From: Acidobacteriota bacterium
Lineage (GTDB): Bacteria > Acidobacteriota > Terriglobia > Terriglobales > Acidobacteriaceae
Length of the DNA: 64,000 nucleotides
NCBI GenBank assembly: GCA_013289795.1
Contig: JABCZH010000014.1
Span: 57,827-121,826, forward strand
Direction: 5' to 3'
The position numbers and the translations under genes were made by a program. The notes beneath the pieces were generated by a model. The model was not told the origin of the DNA. It saw nothing but the letters and a program-made list of their open reading frames with translations, and ran no database searches. Positions 1 through 8,116 of this stretch are shown here, in pieces; position 1 is the first letter of the stretch, and each line of letters starts with the position of its first letter.

Positions 1-630
1 GTGCACCGGGTCGAAATCGAGGCCGCGGCGCAAAACATTACTCCCAGCCTGGCCGAGGGCCTGGGGCTTCCCCAGAGTTATGGCGTGATTATTTCTGATG
101 TCATGCCGGGTGGGCCTGCGGAGGCAGCCGGGCTGAAGGTTGGCGACATCGTCCTTAGTGCCGACGACCGCCGCATTGACACTCTCCCCGGCTTGACCGC
201 CGCCATGTATTTGCATCCTCTGGATCAGGTAATGAAACTGGTTATCCTGCGTGGCAGGGTAAGAAAGACCCTCGAGGTTCCCGTGGTACACAGGGACTCG
301 ATGGACAAACTCATGGATGCCATCGATCCAGACACCAACCTGGTGCGCCGCCTCGGGATTCTGGCAGTCGATCTGACCCCGGAGTTACGATCCGTGGTGG
401 GTGAATTGCGTATTTCCTCGGGAGTTGTTGTGGTCGCCCGGGCCGCCGATCTTCTAGATCCGGACACTGGCCTCAAATCTGGGGACGTGATTCACAGCGT
501 GAACAACACGCCGATCGATTCTGTCATTGCGCTGCGGGCGGCTCTGCGAGATATCAAATCCGGCGCCCCGGTAGTGCTGCAGTTGGAGCGTAGTGGTGGA
601 TTGCAGTGGTTGGCCTTCGAAATGGAATAA
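1..630 (+). CDS. PDZ-domain protein, C-terminal part of an HtrA/DegQ-like protease (partial)
   Basis: The reading frame is open from the first base, so the 5' end lies outside the window. The visible 209 residues hold two PDZ domains. The first, about residues 28-85, contains GVIISDVMPGGPAEAAGLK and GDIVLSADD. The second, about 115-205, contains GVVVVARAADLL, LKSGDVIHSVN and the LRAALRDIKSG helix. Two C-terminal PDZ domains are typical of periplasmic DegP/DegQ/HtrA serine proteases, where they bind exposed C-termini of misfolded envelope proteins. The trypsin-like domain is not visible, so a protease is inferred rather than shown. The gene converges on the DUF2207 gene. Confidence 0.75.
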   Translation: MHRVEIEAAAQNITPSLAEGLGLPQSYGVIISDVMPGGPAEAAGLKVGDIVLSADDRRIDTLPGLTAAMYLHPLDQVMKLVILRGRVRKTLEVPVVHRDSMDKLMDAIDPDTNLVRRLGILAVDLTPELRSVVGELRISSGVVVVARAADLLDPDTGLKSGDVIHSVNNTPIDSVIALRAALRDIKSGAPVVLQLERSGGLQWLAFEME

Positions 631-734
631 GGGTCCTAATCTAATCCAAATTCTCCGCTCGCCTTGCGGAATGGCAGGCTCTTCTGTGATCCTCAGTGCC
701 TCTTTGGTTGCGGTGTTCTACAGGCACAAGCGGC

Positions 735-2525
735 TTAAAACGCGCCTCCACCGCCACCGCCAAAACCGCCGCCCGAGAAGCCCCCGCCACCGCCGAAACC
801 ACCTCCGCCAAAGCCCGAACCGGTCGAACTGGCGCGCGGCGCCGACACGAAGACCTCCTGCATGTTGTTCGACATGCTGCCCATCGAATTCGTGAAGAAG
901 ATGGGATTGAACCCCGCCCCGTAATACCCACCCGGACCGGCATACCAACTCGGCGGGTTGATCACGATGCTCGCGAACGCTTGTGCCCACTGATGCTCCA
1001 CTCCCAGCGCCATGGCGTAGGGCAGAAATCTTTCGAAAGTGTTGGGAGGCATGCGCTTCAGCCGGTCCGCATCCACGCGATTCATGAATTCCTGGAATCC
1101 AAGAACGGCAACCCGGGTGCGGCCGCCTTTCACCGTCTTGGCGGTCATCTGCCGGGCAAACAGCCACCAGATGAGCGCCGACAACAACCCACCACCGATC
1201 AACAGGCCGATGGAACTGAACACGTCCTTGTGCCACAGAAATTGCAGCATCAGGAAAGGCGCAACGATAAACAGAATCCCCACAAAACTGTAGCCGTTCG
1301 CCGAATCCGGATCGACCAGGTACATACCCTTGTTCTTCAGCGCCGCCATCACATCCTGCTTGATAACTGGAATCGCCGTGTAGAAGCGATTCTTCAGGCT
1401 GGAAAGGCGGGTTTCGTTCCCCTCGCCAAAAACGTTGGTCAGCATGACGCGCTCATGGGGAACAAGATCGGTCCATTCGGCCATCGGCTTCAGTAAATGA
1501 AAAACGTAGTCCTTGTGGTGAAAGACGAGGCCTTTGTCGTCAACTTCTTCGATTTTCACGAATCCCCGCACAGCCAAGTCAACCAATGTACAGGTAATGT
1601 CGCGCGGGTGGACGGCGTCCTCGAGCAGCGTGCCCGCCTCCGCCGGGGACATGTCGGGCGGAGGCTCGTACATGGGAGCGACCGAAACGCCAGGATCGGG
1701 ATCGCGGCCTATGTACCACCATAAGGTAAACATCACCGCCAGAGTCCAGAAGGGCAAAAACACAATCGGATTGCTGCCCAGGAACCAGAGCCAACGCGTG
1801 AATGCGCTGGGCTCTTGGAGATTCCCCTTGGGGATGTAGATATCGACGGTCAACCCTCCACGCATGGGCAGCGGATTGTTCGTCTCGAATGAAACTTCGG
1901 AGCCCTTGACGGCAGCGGTCGCGCCGCGCTCCGCCGAGCCGTATACGCCGGTGAAGGCTTGCGCCCGCAGCGATCCGGCAGCCGAACCCGGAAAGCTGAC
2001 TGCGGCCGTCGCATGGTCAATCGGCACCGGCCAATCGTTCCCGGTCACGTTCCAATAGAATTCGTCGTGATCTTCGAAAAAGCGAGTGCCATTGCGCACC
2101 GTGTACGCGATCTCAACCGTACGGGTCGTGTCCACGGCCCCGGGAATGTAGATTTTCAGGTCGCGAAGTCCATTCGACGTGGAGGATTCATATTTCAGCT
2201 TGCCACCGTCACCGTCGGTTACGCCGGTGACGCTCAGGAACAAAGTGTAGTTTGTGCCTCGCGGTCCGGGATATTCGATAGGGATAAACCGGTGAATGCC
2301 ATGCCACTCGCCATCAAACGTCAAGGTGATGCGCTCGCGGACAGTCGCTGAGCCATCCTCAGCAACAGAAATCGTGTCGTTGTAGTCGGAAACCCGCCAG
2401 CTTCGGGCGAATAGCGGTGAAGAGATTAGCAGGAACCAAATGACAGCCAGGTAAAGATGCGGATTGCTGCGTCTCAGAGGCGTTGCCAGCAACGTATCCT
2501 CGGAACATACTCTCTGACGAGTCAT
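735..2525 (-). CDS. DUF2207 family membrane protein with glycine-rich tail
   Basis: 596 residues. A hydrophobic signal or anchor segment near residues 24-40 is followed by an extracytoplasmic beta-rich DUF2207 region ([34 protein letters not shown]), a membrane segment near 245-272, a cytoplasmic region, and a paired membrane segment near 430-465. The C-terminus (about 569-596) is almost pure Gly with Phe and Ser, a tail common in this family. It starts 3 bases after the lemA stop, so the two form an operon. LemA-DUF2207 pairs are widespread in bacteria, but their role in the envelope is not established. Confidence 0.85.
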   Translation of the reverse strand: MTRQRVCSEDTLLATPLRRSNPHLYLAVIWFLLISSPLFARSWRVSDYNDTISVAEDGSATVRERITLTFDGEWHGIHRFIPIEYPGPRGTNYTLFLSVTGVTDGDGGKLKYESSTSNGLRDLKIYIPGAVDTTRTVEIAYTVRNGTRFFEDHDEFYWNVTGNDWPVPIDHATAAVSFPGSAAGSLRAQAFTGVYGSAERGATAAVKGSEVSFETNNPLPMRGGLTVDIYIPKGNLQEPSAFTRWLWFLGSNPIVFLPFWTLAVMFTLWWYIGRDPDPGVSVAPMYEPPPDMSPAEAGTLLEDAVHPRDITCTLVDLAVRGFVKIEEVDDKGLVFHHKDYVFHLLKPMAEWTDLVPHERVMLTNVFGEGNETRLSSLKNRFYTAIPVIKQDVMAALKNKGMYLVDPDSANGYSFVGILFIVAPFLMLQFLWHKDVFSSIGLLIGGGLLSALIWWLFARQMTAKTVKGGRTRVAVLGFQEFMNRVDADRLKRMPPNTFERFLPYAMALGVEHQWAQAFASIVINPPSWYAGPGGYYGAGFNPIFFTNSMGSMSNNMQEVFVSAPRASSTGSGFGGGGFGGGGGFSGGGFGGGGGGAF

Positions 2526-2528
2526 GCC

Positions 2529-3077
2529 TTAGAACTTTACCGCGACCGGCTCGCGGTCGCCCTCAGCCGCTTCAAAGAATTGCCGTGCCTGGAAGCCGAA
2601 CATCCCCGCCAGAATGTTTGTGGGGAACGACTGGATCTTGGTATTCAGGTCACGTACCACCGCGTTGTAATAGCGGCGGGCATTCTGAATGGTATCTTCC
2701 GTTTGGCTCAGTGATCCCTGCAATTGGGTGAACTGCTCCGAGGCTTTCAACTCGGGATAGTTCTCTGCCACAGCGAACAGGCTCTTCAACGCACTAGTAA
2801 GCTGATTTTCCGCGGCTGCTTTATCGGCTGGACCAGTGGCCTGCATCGCCATGGAGCGAAACTTGGCGATGTTTTCGAACGTGCCTTTTTCGTGGGCAGC
2901 ATACCCCTTGACCGTTTCCACCAGATTCGGGATCAGGTCATGGCGACGTTTGAGCTGCACATCGATGTCGGACCAAGCCGAGTCGCAACGCACCCTCAAC
3001 TGGACCAAGGTGTTGTACATCCCCACCAGTACGAAGGCAATGACTACCAGAACTCCAAGGATGATCCAGCCCGCCAT
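2529..3077 (-). CDS. lemA: LemA family protein
   Basis: 182 residues from the ATG at 3077, which has a good Shine-Dalgarno (GGAAG) just upstream; the open frame runs further but the extension does not look like protein. The N-terminus is a single membrane anchor (GWIILGVLVVIAFVLVGMYN). The LemA helical domain follows, with RVRCDSAWSDIDVQLKRRHD and LIPNLVETVKGYAAHEK, the family hallmark. The second half contains RRYYNAVVRDLNTKIQSFP, also typical. It is the first gene of an operon with the DUF2207 gene and is divergent from the secreted protein at 3217. The molecular function of LemA is unknown. Confidence 0.93.
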   Translation of the reverse strand: MAGWIILGVLVVIAFVLVGMYNTLVQLRVRCDSAWSDIDVQLKRRHDLIPNLVETVKGYAAHEKGTFENIAKFRSMAMQATGPADKAAAENQLTSALKSLFAVAENYPELKASEQFTQLQGSLSQTEDTIQNARRYYNAVVRDLNTKIQSFPTNILAGMFGFQARQFFEAAEGDREPVAVKF

Positions 3078-3216
3078 ATAGGCTTCCTTTCGCTCGCAAG
3101 TGGAATCAAAGCGACGGTACCATAGGGGACGGGGAGTTGCAATTTTCGGCGAGTGGCACAAGCAGGTAGAATCAGTCATTGGTCCGGCCTGCGTCGTAAG
3201 ATCGCTGTGTGGCTTT

Positions 3217-4227
3217 ATGGACGTGTCAAAACACTCACGCCTTTTGGGTTTGTGCCTTTTACTGCTGTCTTCGGTTTTCACCGTAATCGCTCAGGCACAA
3301 ACTTGTCTGACCCACAGCGACATGGACGAACCCATTCGCTCGGCGCTGGAAAGCACGGCTAAGCGATATTTCAACCTGGCGGCGCGAGGCGATACTGCCG
3401 CGCTGAAGCAGAACGCGACCGCCAGTCTGGCGGCGAATTTTTCCAGCGTCGAGTCCGCTGTCAAGGACAGCCAGGCGAGTTTTTCCGGGGCGCAGGCCCA
3501 GCCGCGCCCTCCATTCCTGTTGAAGATCGAAGGTGATAAGCCGCTCGAACGGGCTGAGTTTCTTTGTGGAGTCTTCGGAAAAAACGGACAAACCGCCAAC
3601 AGCGCCGCGTTTGTGATTCCAAACCTGGCACCGAGCACCTACGGACTGGTTACGCTGGAAATCGCCGGCGGCCCGACGGCACAAACGGTTTCGTTTGTTC
3701 TGCAGCAGCAGGGGGCGGACTGGAAGATCGGCGGCTTTTACGTGCACGCTTCCGAAGCGGCGGGACATGACGCCGATTGGTTTGCCGACAAAGCGAGGAG
3801 CTTCAAAACCAAAGGCCAGAATCGCGATGCCTGGCTCTACTATCTGGAAGCGCGGGAACTCGCAGTGCCGGTGCCGTTCATGTACACCCAGATTACCGAC
3901 AAGCTTTACGACGAGTCTCAAGCCGTCAAACCGGCCGACCTCCCGCTGGACGGAAATACTGTTGACCTTCCGTCCGCGGGTAAAACCTACAAGCTCACCA
4001 CCCTTTCTCCGGCCGGTGTTGGTCAGGACATCGATGTAGTCGTGAAGTATCAGGCGAGCGACGTTTCACACACCGCCGAAGCCTTCAAGGACAATATGGC
4101 GGTGATCCACGCGCTAGTGACGAAGTATCCCGAACTGCGCGACGCTTTCGGTGGAGTGGTCGCCCGCGCCGTGGAACCGTCGGGACAGGATTACGGTTCC
4201 ATGTTGCCCATGAAGGAAATCAAGTGA
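3217..4227 (+). CDS. Secreted protein of unknown function
   Basis: 336 residues from the ATG at 3217, chosen because it gives a clean signal peptide (LLGLCLLLLSSVFTVIAQAQ); an upstream in-frame start at 3100 would overlap the lemA promoter region. The mature part begins with a helical segment (ALESTAKRYFNLAARGDTAAL) resembling NTF2-like or lipoprotein stress domains, then a beta-rich region and a C-terminal segment with AVIHALVTKYPELRDAFGGVVARA. No catalytic motif is visible. It diverges from lemA and converges on ligD. Probably periplasmic or surface-associated; function not recognised. Confidence 0.75.
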   Translation: MDVSKHSRLLGLCLLLLSSVFTVIAQAQTCLTHSDMDEPIRSALESTAKRYFNLAARGDTAALKQNATASLAANFSSVESAVKDSQASFSGAQAQPRPPFLLKIEGDKPLERAEFLCGVFGKNGQTANSAAFVIPNLAPSTYGLVTLEIAGGPTAQTVSFVLQQQGADWKIGGFYVHASEAAGHDADWFADKARSFKTKGQNRDAWLYYLEARELAVPVPFMYTQITDKLYDESQAVKPADLPLDGNTVDLPSAGKTYKLTTLSPAGVGQDIDVVVKYQASDVSHTAEAFKDNMAVIHALVTKYPELRDAFGGVVARAVEPSGQDYGSMLPMKEIK

Positions 4228-4293
4228 CGGCGTTTTGCGGGCGTGAGCGAAGGGGGAGCCCGCAGCCGTCATCCTGAGCGAGGCGAAGGATCC
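4225..4293. repeat. Intergenic hairpin and dispersed repeat between converging genes
   Basis: TGACGGC (4225-4231) pairs with GCCGTCA near 4265-4271, and GCGGGC pairs with GCCCGC inside it, giving a nested stem. It overlaps the stop of the secreted-protein gene. The next stretch, about 4269-4293, reads TCATCCTGAGCGAGGCGAAG followed by GATCC. From general knowledge this is a common dispersed word in Acidobacteriota genomes; only one copy was seen here. It lies between two convergent genes and could act as a terminator, although no T-run follows. Confidence 0.5.
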
Positions 4294-4303
4294 CTTTCCC
4301 TCG

Positions 4304-6118
4304 TCAAATTTCGGTCTTCAATATTGGAATCTGATCAGCCAGCGTGCACTGCTTGGGATCTTTGTCTTCCCGCAACCCCATAAACACCGGTGCGCGCAAT
4401 TTCATACCACCCTCTACGGTTTCGTGTGTCCACTCCGTGAACTTGATTTCCGCAACCCGCTGGGGCTTTACCCAATGCGCATTTGCAGCCTCCACGGTCC
4501 CATAAAAGGGCGAGCGCTTCGTCTCCAAAGGCTTGAGTATCTGCCAGATGCCTTTCAGTGTGGCCTGGGTGAAACCAGTCCCCGCCTGACCTACATGAAT
4601 CAACTGACCGTGTTCGTTGTACAGACCCAGCACGACCGATCCAAAGTACTCCCGGCTGCCCTCGGGATCGGTGTAGCCCCCAATCACACAATCGACCGTT
4701 TGCGTAATCTTGATCTTCAGCCAATCTCTGCTGCGGCGTTCTTCGTAGAGACTACCGCGCCGCTTGGCGAGAATGCCCTCCAGCCCTTGTTGCTTGGCGG
4801 CTTCAAACAGTGCAATGCCGCGTTCGGGGAAGTGCTCGGAATGGCGAACAAATTCATTGGCGCCGACGATCCGAACCAGGGCCTGCTTCCGCTCCTCGAG
4901 CGCAACCCGCCGCACGTCGTATCCGTCGGCATAGAGTAGATCGAAGATGTAATACACCACCGGCACATCCAGACGAGCGGCCGCCCGCCGGCCACCGCTG
5001 CGAATTCCGGTACGTTGTTGCATTAGACTGAACGAAGCGCGGCCTTGCTCGTCGAGGGCTGCGATCTCGCCGTCAAGGATCGCGTTCTTGGCCTTCACCA
5101 ATTTCGGAAGATCATGTAGGTCGGAGTATTGGCCAGTAAGATCGTTCTGATTGCGGGAAACCAGCCGGACCTTCCCGTTTTCAATGAACGCCACCGCTCG
5201 ATATCCATCCCACTTGATCTCAAAAAACCATTCGGGATCGTCGAAAGGCTTTTCCACCGGCGTGGCCAGCATCGGCGTGATCGCAGCTGGCATGGGCCGC
5301 TTCACCGCGCCAGGCAAAGACTTAGCCACAGGGAGCACAGAGATCACAGGGGAGGGCGAAGGCCTTCTCTTCGTCTTTCCTCTGTGCTCCTCTGTGCCCC
5401 CTGTGGTGAGCGGTTTTGTTTTTTTCTTATCCAACTTGGCCAGCGTCTCCGCCAGCCACGGAGCTGTTACTTTTCCCCGAGACGCCGGACGGCTGCTCTT
5501 CCACTCGGCGGAGTCTTTGTCGCCTGCGATCTGTGCGATCGTCTTGTGGCTGAGTACTGATGTGTCATAGGCCTCGATGTCATAACCCTCGACCGCTTCA
5601 TCGTCCTTCTTCTTGATCAACAGCCATTCCGTTCCCTTGCTTCCCGGACGCCGCCCTTTGATGTGAATCAGCGCAAAGTCGCCCTTCAAACGTTGGCCGT
5701 GCAACCGGAACTTGAAATCACCCTTCTGCAACATCTCCCGGGCTTCGGCCGCGGTTCCAGGAACGAATTTTCCCTTCACTGGTTGCGGTGAAAGCGGCTC
5801 CCATGTCCCCACATCCCACACGATGACCGCTCCCGCGCCGTAGTTACCTTCTGGAATTGTGCCTTCAAAATCAAAATAAGAAACTGGATGGTCTTCCACC
5901 TGCATCGCCAGGCGCTTATCGGCGGGATCAAGCGACGGCCCTTTGGGCACCGCCCATGATTTCAGCACCCCGTCCATTTCCAAGCGAAAGTCGTAGTGCA
6001 ACCGAGTAGCATCGTGCTTCTGCACCACAAAACGATGCCCGGATTTCTTTTCAACCTTCGGCGGCGGCTCCGGAGTATCCTCGAAGCGGCGCTTGCGTTT
6101 GTATTCTTCTAAGGCCAT
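4304..6118 (-). CDS. ligD: ATP-dependent DNA ligase of the LigD type (phosphoesterase plus ligase domains)
   Basis: 604 residues. Residues about 25-190 form the 3'-phosphoesterase domain ([40 protein letters not shown]). Residues about 280-600 form the ATP-dependent ligase and OB-fold domains; the adenylated lysine is K302 in [12 protein letters not shown], with [10 protein letters not shown] and EGILAKR further on. The polymerase/primase domain found in full LigD is absent. Family role: sealing double-strand breaks with Ku in non-homologous end joining; no ku gene is in the window. The linker (about residues 238-266) is encoded by a dispersed inverted repeat (see 5324-5410). The gene converges on the secreted-protein gene. 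Confidence 0.93.
   Translation of the reverse strand: MALEEYKRKRRFEDTPEPPPKVEKKSGHRFVVQKHDATRLHYDFRLEMDGVLKSWAVPKGPSLDPADKRLAMQVEDHPVSYFDFEGTIPEGNYGAGAVIVWDVGTWEPLSPQPVKGKFVPGTAAEAREMLQKGDFKFRLHGQRLKGDFALIHIKGRRPGSKGTEWLLIKKKDDEAVEGYDIEAYDTSVLSHKTIAQIAGDKDSAEWKSSRPASRGKVTAPWLAETLAKLDKKKTKPLTTGGTEEHRGKTKRRPSPSPVISVLPVAKSLPGAVKRPMPAAITPMLATPVEKPFDDPEWFFEIKWDGYRAVAFIENGKVRLVSRNQNDLTGQYSDLHDLPKLVKAKNAILDGEIAALDEQGRASFSLMQQRTGIRSGGRRAAARLDVPVVYYIFDLLYADGYDVRRVALEERKQALVRIVGANEFVRHSEHFPERGIALFEAAKQQGLEGILAKRRGSLYEERRSRDWLKIKITQTVDCVIGGYTDPEGSREYFGSVVLGLYNEHGQLIHVGQAGTGFTQATLKGIWQILKPLETKRSPFYGTVEAANAHWVKPQRVAEIKFTEWTHETVEGGMKLRAPVFMGLREDKDPKQCTLADQIPILKTEI
5324..5410. repeat. CCACAGRG-type inverted repeat inside ligD
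   Basis: The left arm (5324-5352) begins AGCCACAGGGAGCACAGAG and the right arm (5378-5410) contains TCCTCTGTGCTCCTCTGTG and CCCTGTGGTG, roughly its reverse complement. The same word family occurs in gaps at 6681, 44468, 58202, 60128 and 62975. Here it is read in frame and encodes the linker between the two LigD domains (GGTEEHRGK near residue 240, [10 protein letters not shown] near 258). Confidence 0.8.
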
Positions 6119-6180
6119 CGGCCCATTCTAACCAGAAGACGTGATTTAGGCATTGCGGACACCAAACCGACGCTGGAATG

Positions 6181-6212
6181 GCTGAAGGCTGAGTGCTAAA
6201 TGCTAAGTGCTG
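6181..6212. repeat. GCTGA-word repeat
   Basis: Tandem variants of GCTGAxxGCTGAGTGCTAA, related to copies at 9691-9830, 20454-20492 and 60563-60598. It lies between ligD and the NUDIX gene, which diverge here. Confidence 0.6.
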
Positions 6213-6248
6213 GGGCACAGCCTCTGCATTAAGATCACCCAGTCACCT

Positions 6249-6680
6249 ATGAGGCGTGAATATCCTGATCAGCCGCTGATCGGCGTCGGCGCAATTATCA
6301 TCGAGGCTGACCGCATCGTGCTGGTCAAACGCGGCCATCCGCCGCTTGCGGGTGAGTGGTCGATCCCGGGAGGCGTGCTGGAGGTAGGCGAAACCCTGCG
6401 GGAGACCGCCGTCCGCGAAGCCCGCGAAGAAACTGGACTGAAGGTAGAACCGGGAGAACTGCTGGGCGTCTTCGACCGCGTGCTACGGGATGACGCGGGC
6501 CGTACCCAATACCACTATGTGCTGATCGACTTCCTCTGCCGCCGTATCGCAGGGCAGCCTCAACCGGCAGGCGACGCCGCCGAAGCCCGCTGGTTCACAA
6601 AAGAGGAAGCCGCCAAGCTCCCCCTACCAAAAGACACCGCTGAGGTAATCCGCCTAGGATTCGAGAAGACCAAGCCCTGA
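6249..6680 (+). CDS. NUDIX hydrolase
   Basis: 143 residues from the ATG at 6249; an upstream in-frame start at 6207 would put the GCTGA repeat border inside the gene. The Nudix box is complete: GGVLEVGETLRETAVREARE followed by ETGL, with the metal-binding REARE-E pattern. Enzymes of this family hydrolyse nucleoside diphosphate derivatives; the GHPPLAGEWSIPGG context resembles ADP-ribose or (d)NTP pyrophosphatases. The substrate cannot be told from sequence. No strong Shine-Dalgarno is visible. The stop codon abuts a CCACAGAG-type repeat. Confidence 0.88.
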   Translation: MRREYPDQPLIGVGAIIIEADRIVLVKRGHPPLAGEWSIPGGVLEVGETLRETAVREAREETGLKVEPGELLGVFDRVLRDDAGRTQYHYVLIDFLCRRIAGQPQPAGDAAEARWFTKEEAAKLPLPKDTAEVIRLGFEKTKP

Positions 6681-6740
6681 TTTCCTCTGTGTTCTCTGTG
6701 ACCTCCGTGGTAAAGGTTTTCTCCGCGTCTCCGTGGTGAG
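6681..6740. repeat. CCACAGRG-type repeat, two same-orientation units
   Basis: TTCCTCTGTGTTCTCTGTGA at 6681 and CTCCGCGTCTCCGTGGTGAG ending at 6740 are two units of the word family seen at 5324, 44468, 58202, 60128 and 62975, here in one orientation only. It sits directly after the NUDIX stop codon. Confidence 0.65.
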
Positions 6741-6744
6741 TGCG

Positions 6745-6783
6745 CCCAAAAACAGAACGGCCCGCGCATCGCTGCACGGGCCG
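6745..6783 (-). terminator. Intrinsic terminator of the structured RNA
   Basis: On the minus strand CGGCCCG (6783-6777) pairs with CGGGCCG (6764-6758) around a 12-nt loop, followed by TTCTGTTTTT. The opposite strand has no T-run, so it serves the minus-strand transcript. Confidence 0.8.
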
Positions 6784-6969
6784 CCCGGTGGACTGTTTGG
6801 GATTGACCAAGAGGTGGTCACTCTACGTGGCCTCTACGGCAACTCCGGGTTCTGCAATCGAACTCCCGGCGCGACCTAACGCCGGAATCCAATCCTACTC
6901 ACCGGTTAGTGTGCGGGCTGTAGTCCCCGGCGACCGAGCGCTCAGGAACCCCGCTTAGAGCAACCAGCT

Positions 6970-7035
6970 CTAAGTCTCAGCCACCTCACCTGGTCTTTGA
7001 CTCCCACTACAGTTGCTACAATCTGAACTTGTCAT
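6970..7035 (-). CDS. 21-aa small ORF with near-perfect Shine-Dalgarno
   Basis: ATG at 7035, stop TAG at 6970-6972; the product starts MTSSDCSNCSG and ends GEVAET. It has two Cys (CSNC), is polar, and has no membrane segment. Upstream is GAAAGGAGGTGGTCG, complementary to the 16S rRNA 3' end over almost its whole length, 5 bases from the ATG. The core of this site lies in the loop and 3' arm of a small hairpin at the predicted RNA 5' end. The stop codon is within the CTTAGAG/CTCTAAG hairpin. It could be a small protein, a regulatory peptide, or a ribosome-loading device on an RNA. No homologue is known to me. Confidence 0.5.
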   Translation of the reverse strand: MTSSDCSNCSGSQRPGEVAET

Positions 7036-7063
7036 TCGACCACCTCCTTTCAGGTGTAATCGC

Positions 7064-7092
7064 AGATTAACCCAAATGCCGCGCCGGATCAA
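7064..7092 (-). promoter_or_regulatory. Sigma-70-like promoter of the structured RNA
   Basis: On the minus strand TTGATC (7092-7087) and TAATCT (7069-7064) are separated by 17 bases. The expected start is near 7057, just upstream of the CACCT/AGGTG hairpin. Confidence 0.55.
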
Positions 7093-7312
7093 ATGGCACG
7101 GAGGTGTCGGAAGAGATGCGCCCTCAGACTTGACAATCTCCTTCATAGACAGCCACTTACAGCTATCATCGACCTCCCAAGCCAAGATCTCCATCCCACT
7201 TCCGCCAGCCTTTAGTCTCCCATCCCTTCGTCATCTCGCCCTGTGCGACACACGCATCTAAACTAAGTATTCCCCCGAAAACCCTGGCCGAACCGTGTAA
7301 CTGACGGAAAAA

Positions 7313-7915
7313 TCAGCCCTTCCAGCGATATGCCTGGGGCTGTGGCAGGCCAATGTGGGCGAGCGCCCGGTTGACGAACTCGTGAGCCATGACATCCAAG
7401 CTGGCCGGGCGATTGTAGAAGGCGGGAATCAGCGGGAAGACCGTGGCCCCGGCATCGGCGGCTCGGTACATGTTGCGGATATGGATTTTGTTGAGCGGCG
7501 TCTCGCGCACGCACAGCACCAAAGGACGCTTCTCTTTGAGGCACACATCGGCGGCACGTTCGATCAGGTGGGAAGCAATGCCGTTGGCAATCCGCGCCAG
7601 CGTGCCCATGCTGCAAGGGATGACGACCATCGCATCCGCGGGATACGAACCACTGGCCACGTTGGCGCCGATGTCGGCGTTCGACTGCTGTTGAATTTTA
7701 CGGGCAGTCTTGCCGATGATTTGCTTAACCAGATCGCTGCGGCCGCGCAAGCCAAGTTCTTCGGCCATAACACGCAACGAGCTGTCGGAGGCGATGAAAT
7801 TTACGGCTTGGATGCGCTTGTCGCGCTCCACCGCGAGCAGGAAATGCCGGAGGAATAAAGCCCCACTGGCTCCGGTTGTAGCAACAGTCAGGTTTTGCGG
7901 CGGATGGTTGGGCAA
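7313..7915 (-). CDS. ubiX: Flavin prenyltransferase UbiX/Pad1
   Basis: 200 residues starting at a TTG (7915) with AGGAG six bases upstream. The N-terminus VATTGASGALF is the FMN-binding loop; SDSSLRVM, VVIPCSMGTLARIANG and RPLVLCVRETPLNKIHIRNM are characteristic of the family. The enzyme attaches dimethylallyl phosphate to reduced FMN to make prenylated FMN for UbiD-type decarboxylases, used in ubiquinone/menaquinone-related or aromatic acid metabolism. No ubiD is in the window. It stands alone between the structured-RNA region and the divergent ChaN-like gene. Confidence 0.95.
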   Translation of the reverse strand: MPNHPPQNLTVATTGASGALFLRHFLLAVERDKRIQAVNFIASDSSLRVMAEELGLRGRSDLVKQIIGKTARKIQQQSNADIGANVASGSYPADAMVVIPCSMGTLARIANGIASHLIERAADVCLKEKRPLVLCVRETPLNKIHIRNMYRAADAGATVFPLIPAFYNRPASLDVMAHEFVNRALAHIGLPQPQAYRWKG

Positions 7916-7987
7916 GCAGGCTCCTAAGAGGCAGACAAATCCTGAGCATAGGGAGCCCCGAAGCGAGAGTCAAGCGATGCGGAAAAT

Positions 7988-8111
7988 CGTCGTGGGTCGT
8001 ACGTCGTCGGTCGTTGGCTTTTCACGGGGTCGGCATGAGCTTTTCTTGCTAGCGCTTGGCCAACGACCAACGACGAACGACCAACGACCGGAGCCCGACG
8101 ACCAACGACTG
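7988..8111. repeat. GTCGTTGG-word inverted repeat
   Basis: The left arm (7988-8018) contains CGTCGTGGGTCGTACGTCGT and TCGGTCGTTGGC; the right arm (8057-8111) contains GGCCAACGACCAACGACGAA, CGACCAACGACC and GACGACCAACGAC. The arms are mutually complementary and would form a long imperfect hairpin. It fills the gap between ubiX and the ChaN-like gene and ends only 5 bases before the latter's ATG. Confidence 0.75.
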
Positions 8112-8116
8112 TAACC

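Larger units (their letters stand above)
6745..7057 (-). ncRNA. Probable stand-alone structured RNA with a 21-codon ORF (novel candidate)
   Basis: A transcript of roughly 310 nt is inferred between a promoter (7064-7092) and an intrinsic terminator (6745-6783). Minus-strand hairpins visible by eye: CACCT/AGGTG holding GAAAGG at the 5' end; CTTAGAG/CTCTAAG directly after the small ORF; CCGGCG/CGCCGG; CCGGG/CCCGG; TGACCA/TGGTCA; and a long-range GGATTG/CAATCC closing several of them. The 5' part carries an ORF with an extremely strong ribosome site. No gene on this strand follows before the terminator, so it is not a leader. It does not match the conserved cores of 6S RNA, tmRNA, RNase P RNA or SRP RNA that I could check by eye. 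Confidence 0.55.

Noticed and set aside
696..1496. Long plus-strand open frame opposite the DUF2207 gene
   Set aside because: Antisense shadow of a well-supported gene in GC-rich DNA; the product is Arg/His-rich and non-protein-like.
6850..6870. AGTTCGATTGC looks like a tRNA T-loop (minus strand)
   Set aside because: No T-stem, anticodon arm or acceptor stem can be built around it.
7036..7055. CACCTCCTTTCAG on the plus strand resembles the 3' end of a 16S rRNA gene
   Set aside because: Only about 11 bases match and nothing upstream resembles 16S rRNA; on the minus strand it is simply a very strong Shine-Dalgarno.
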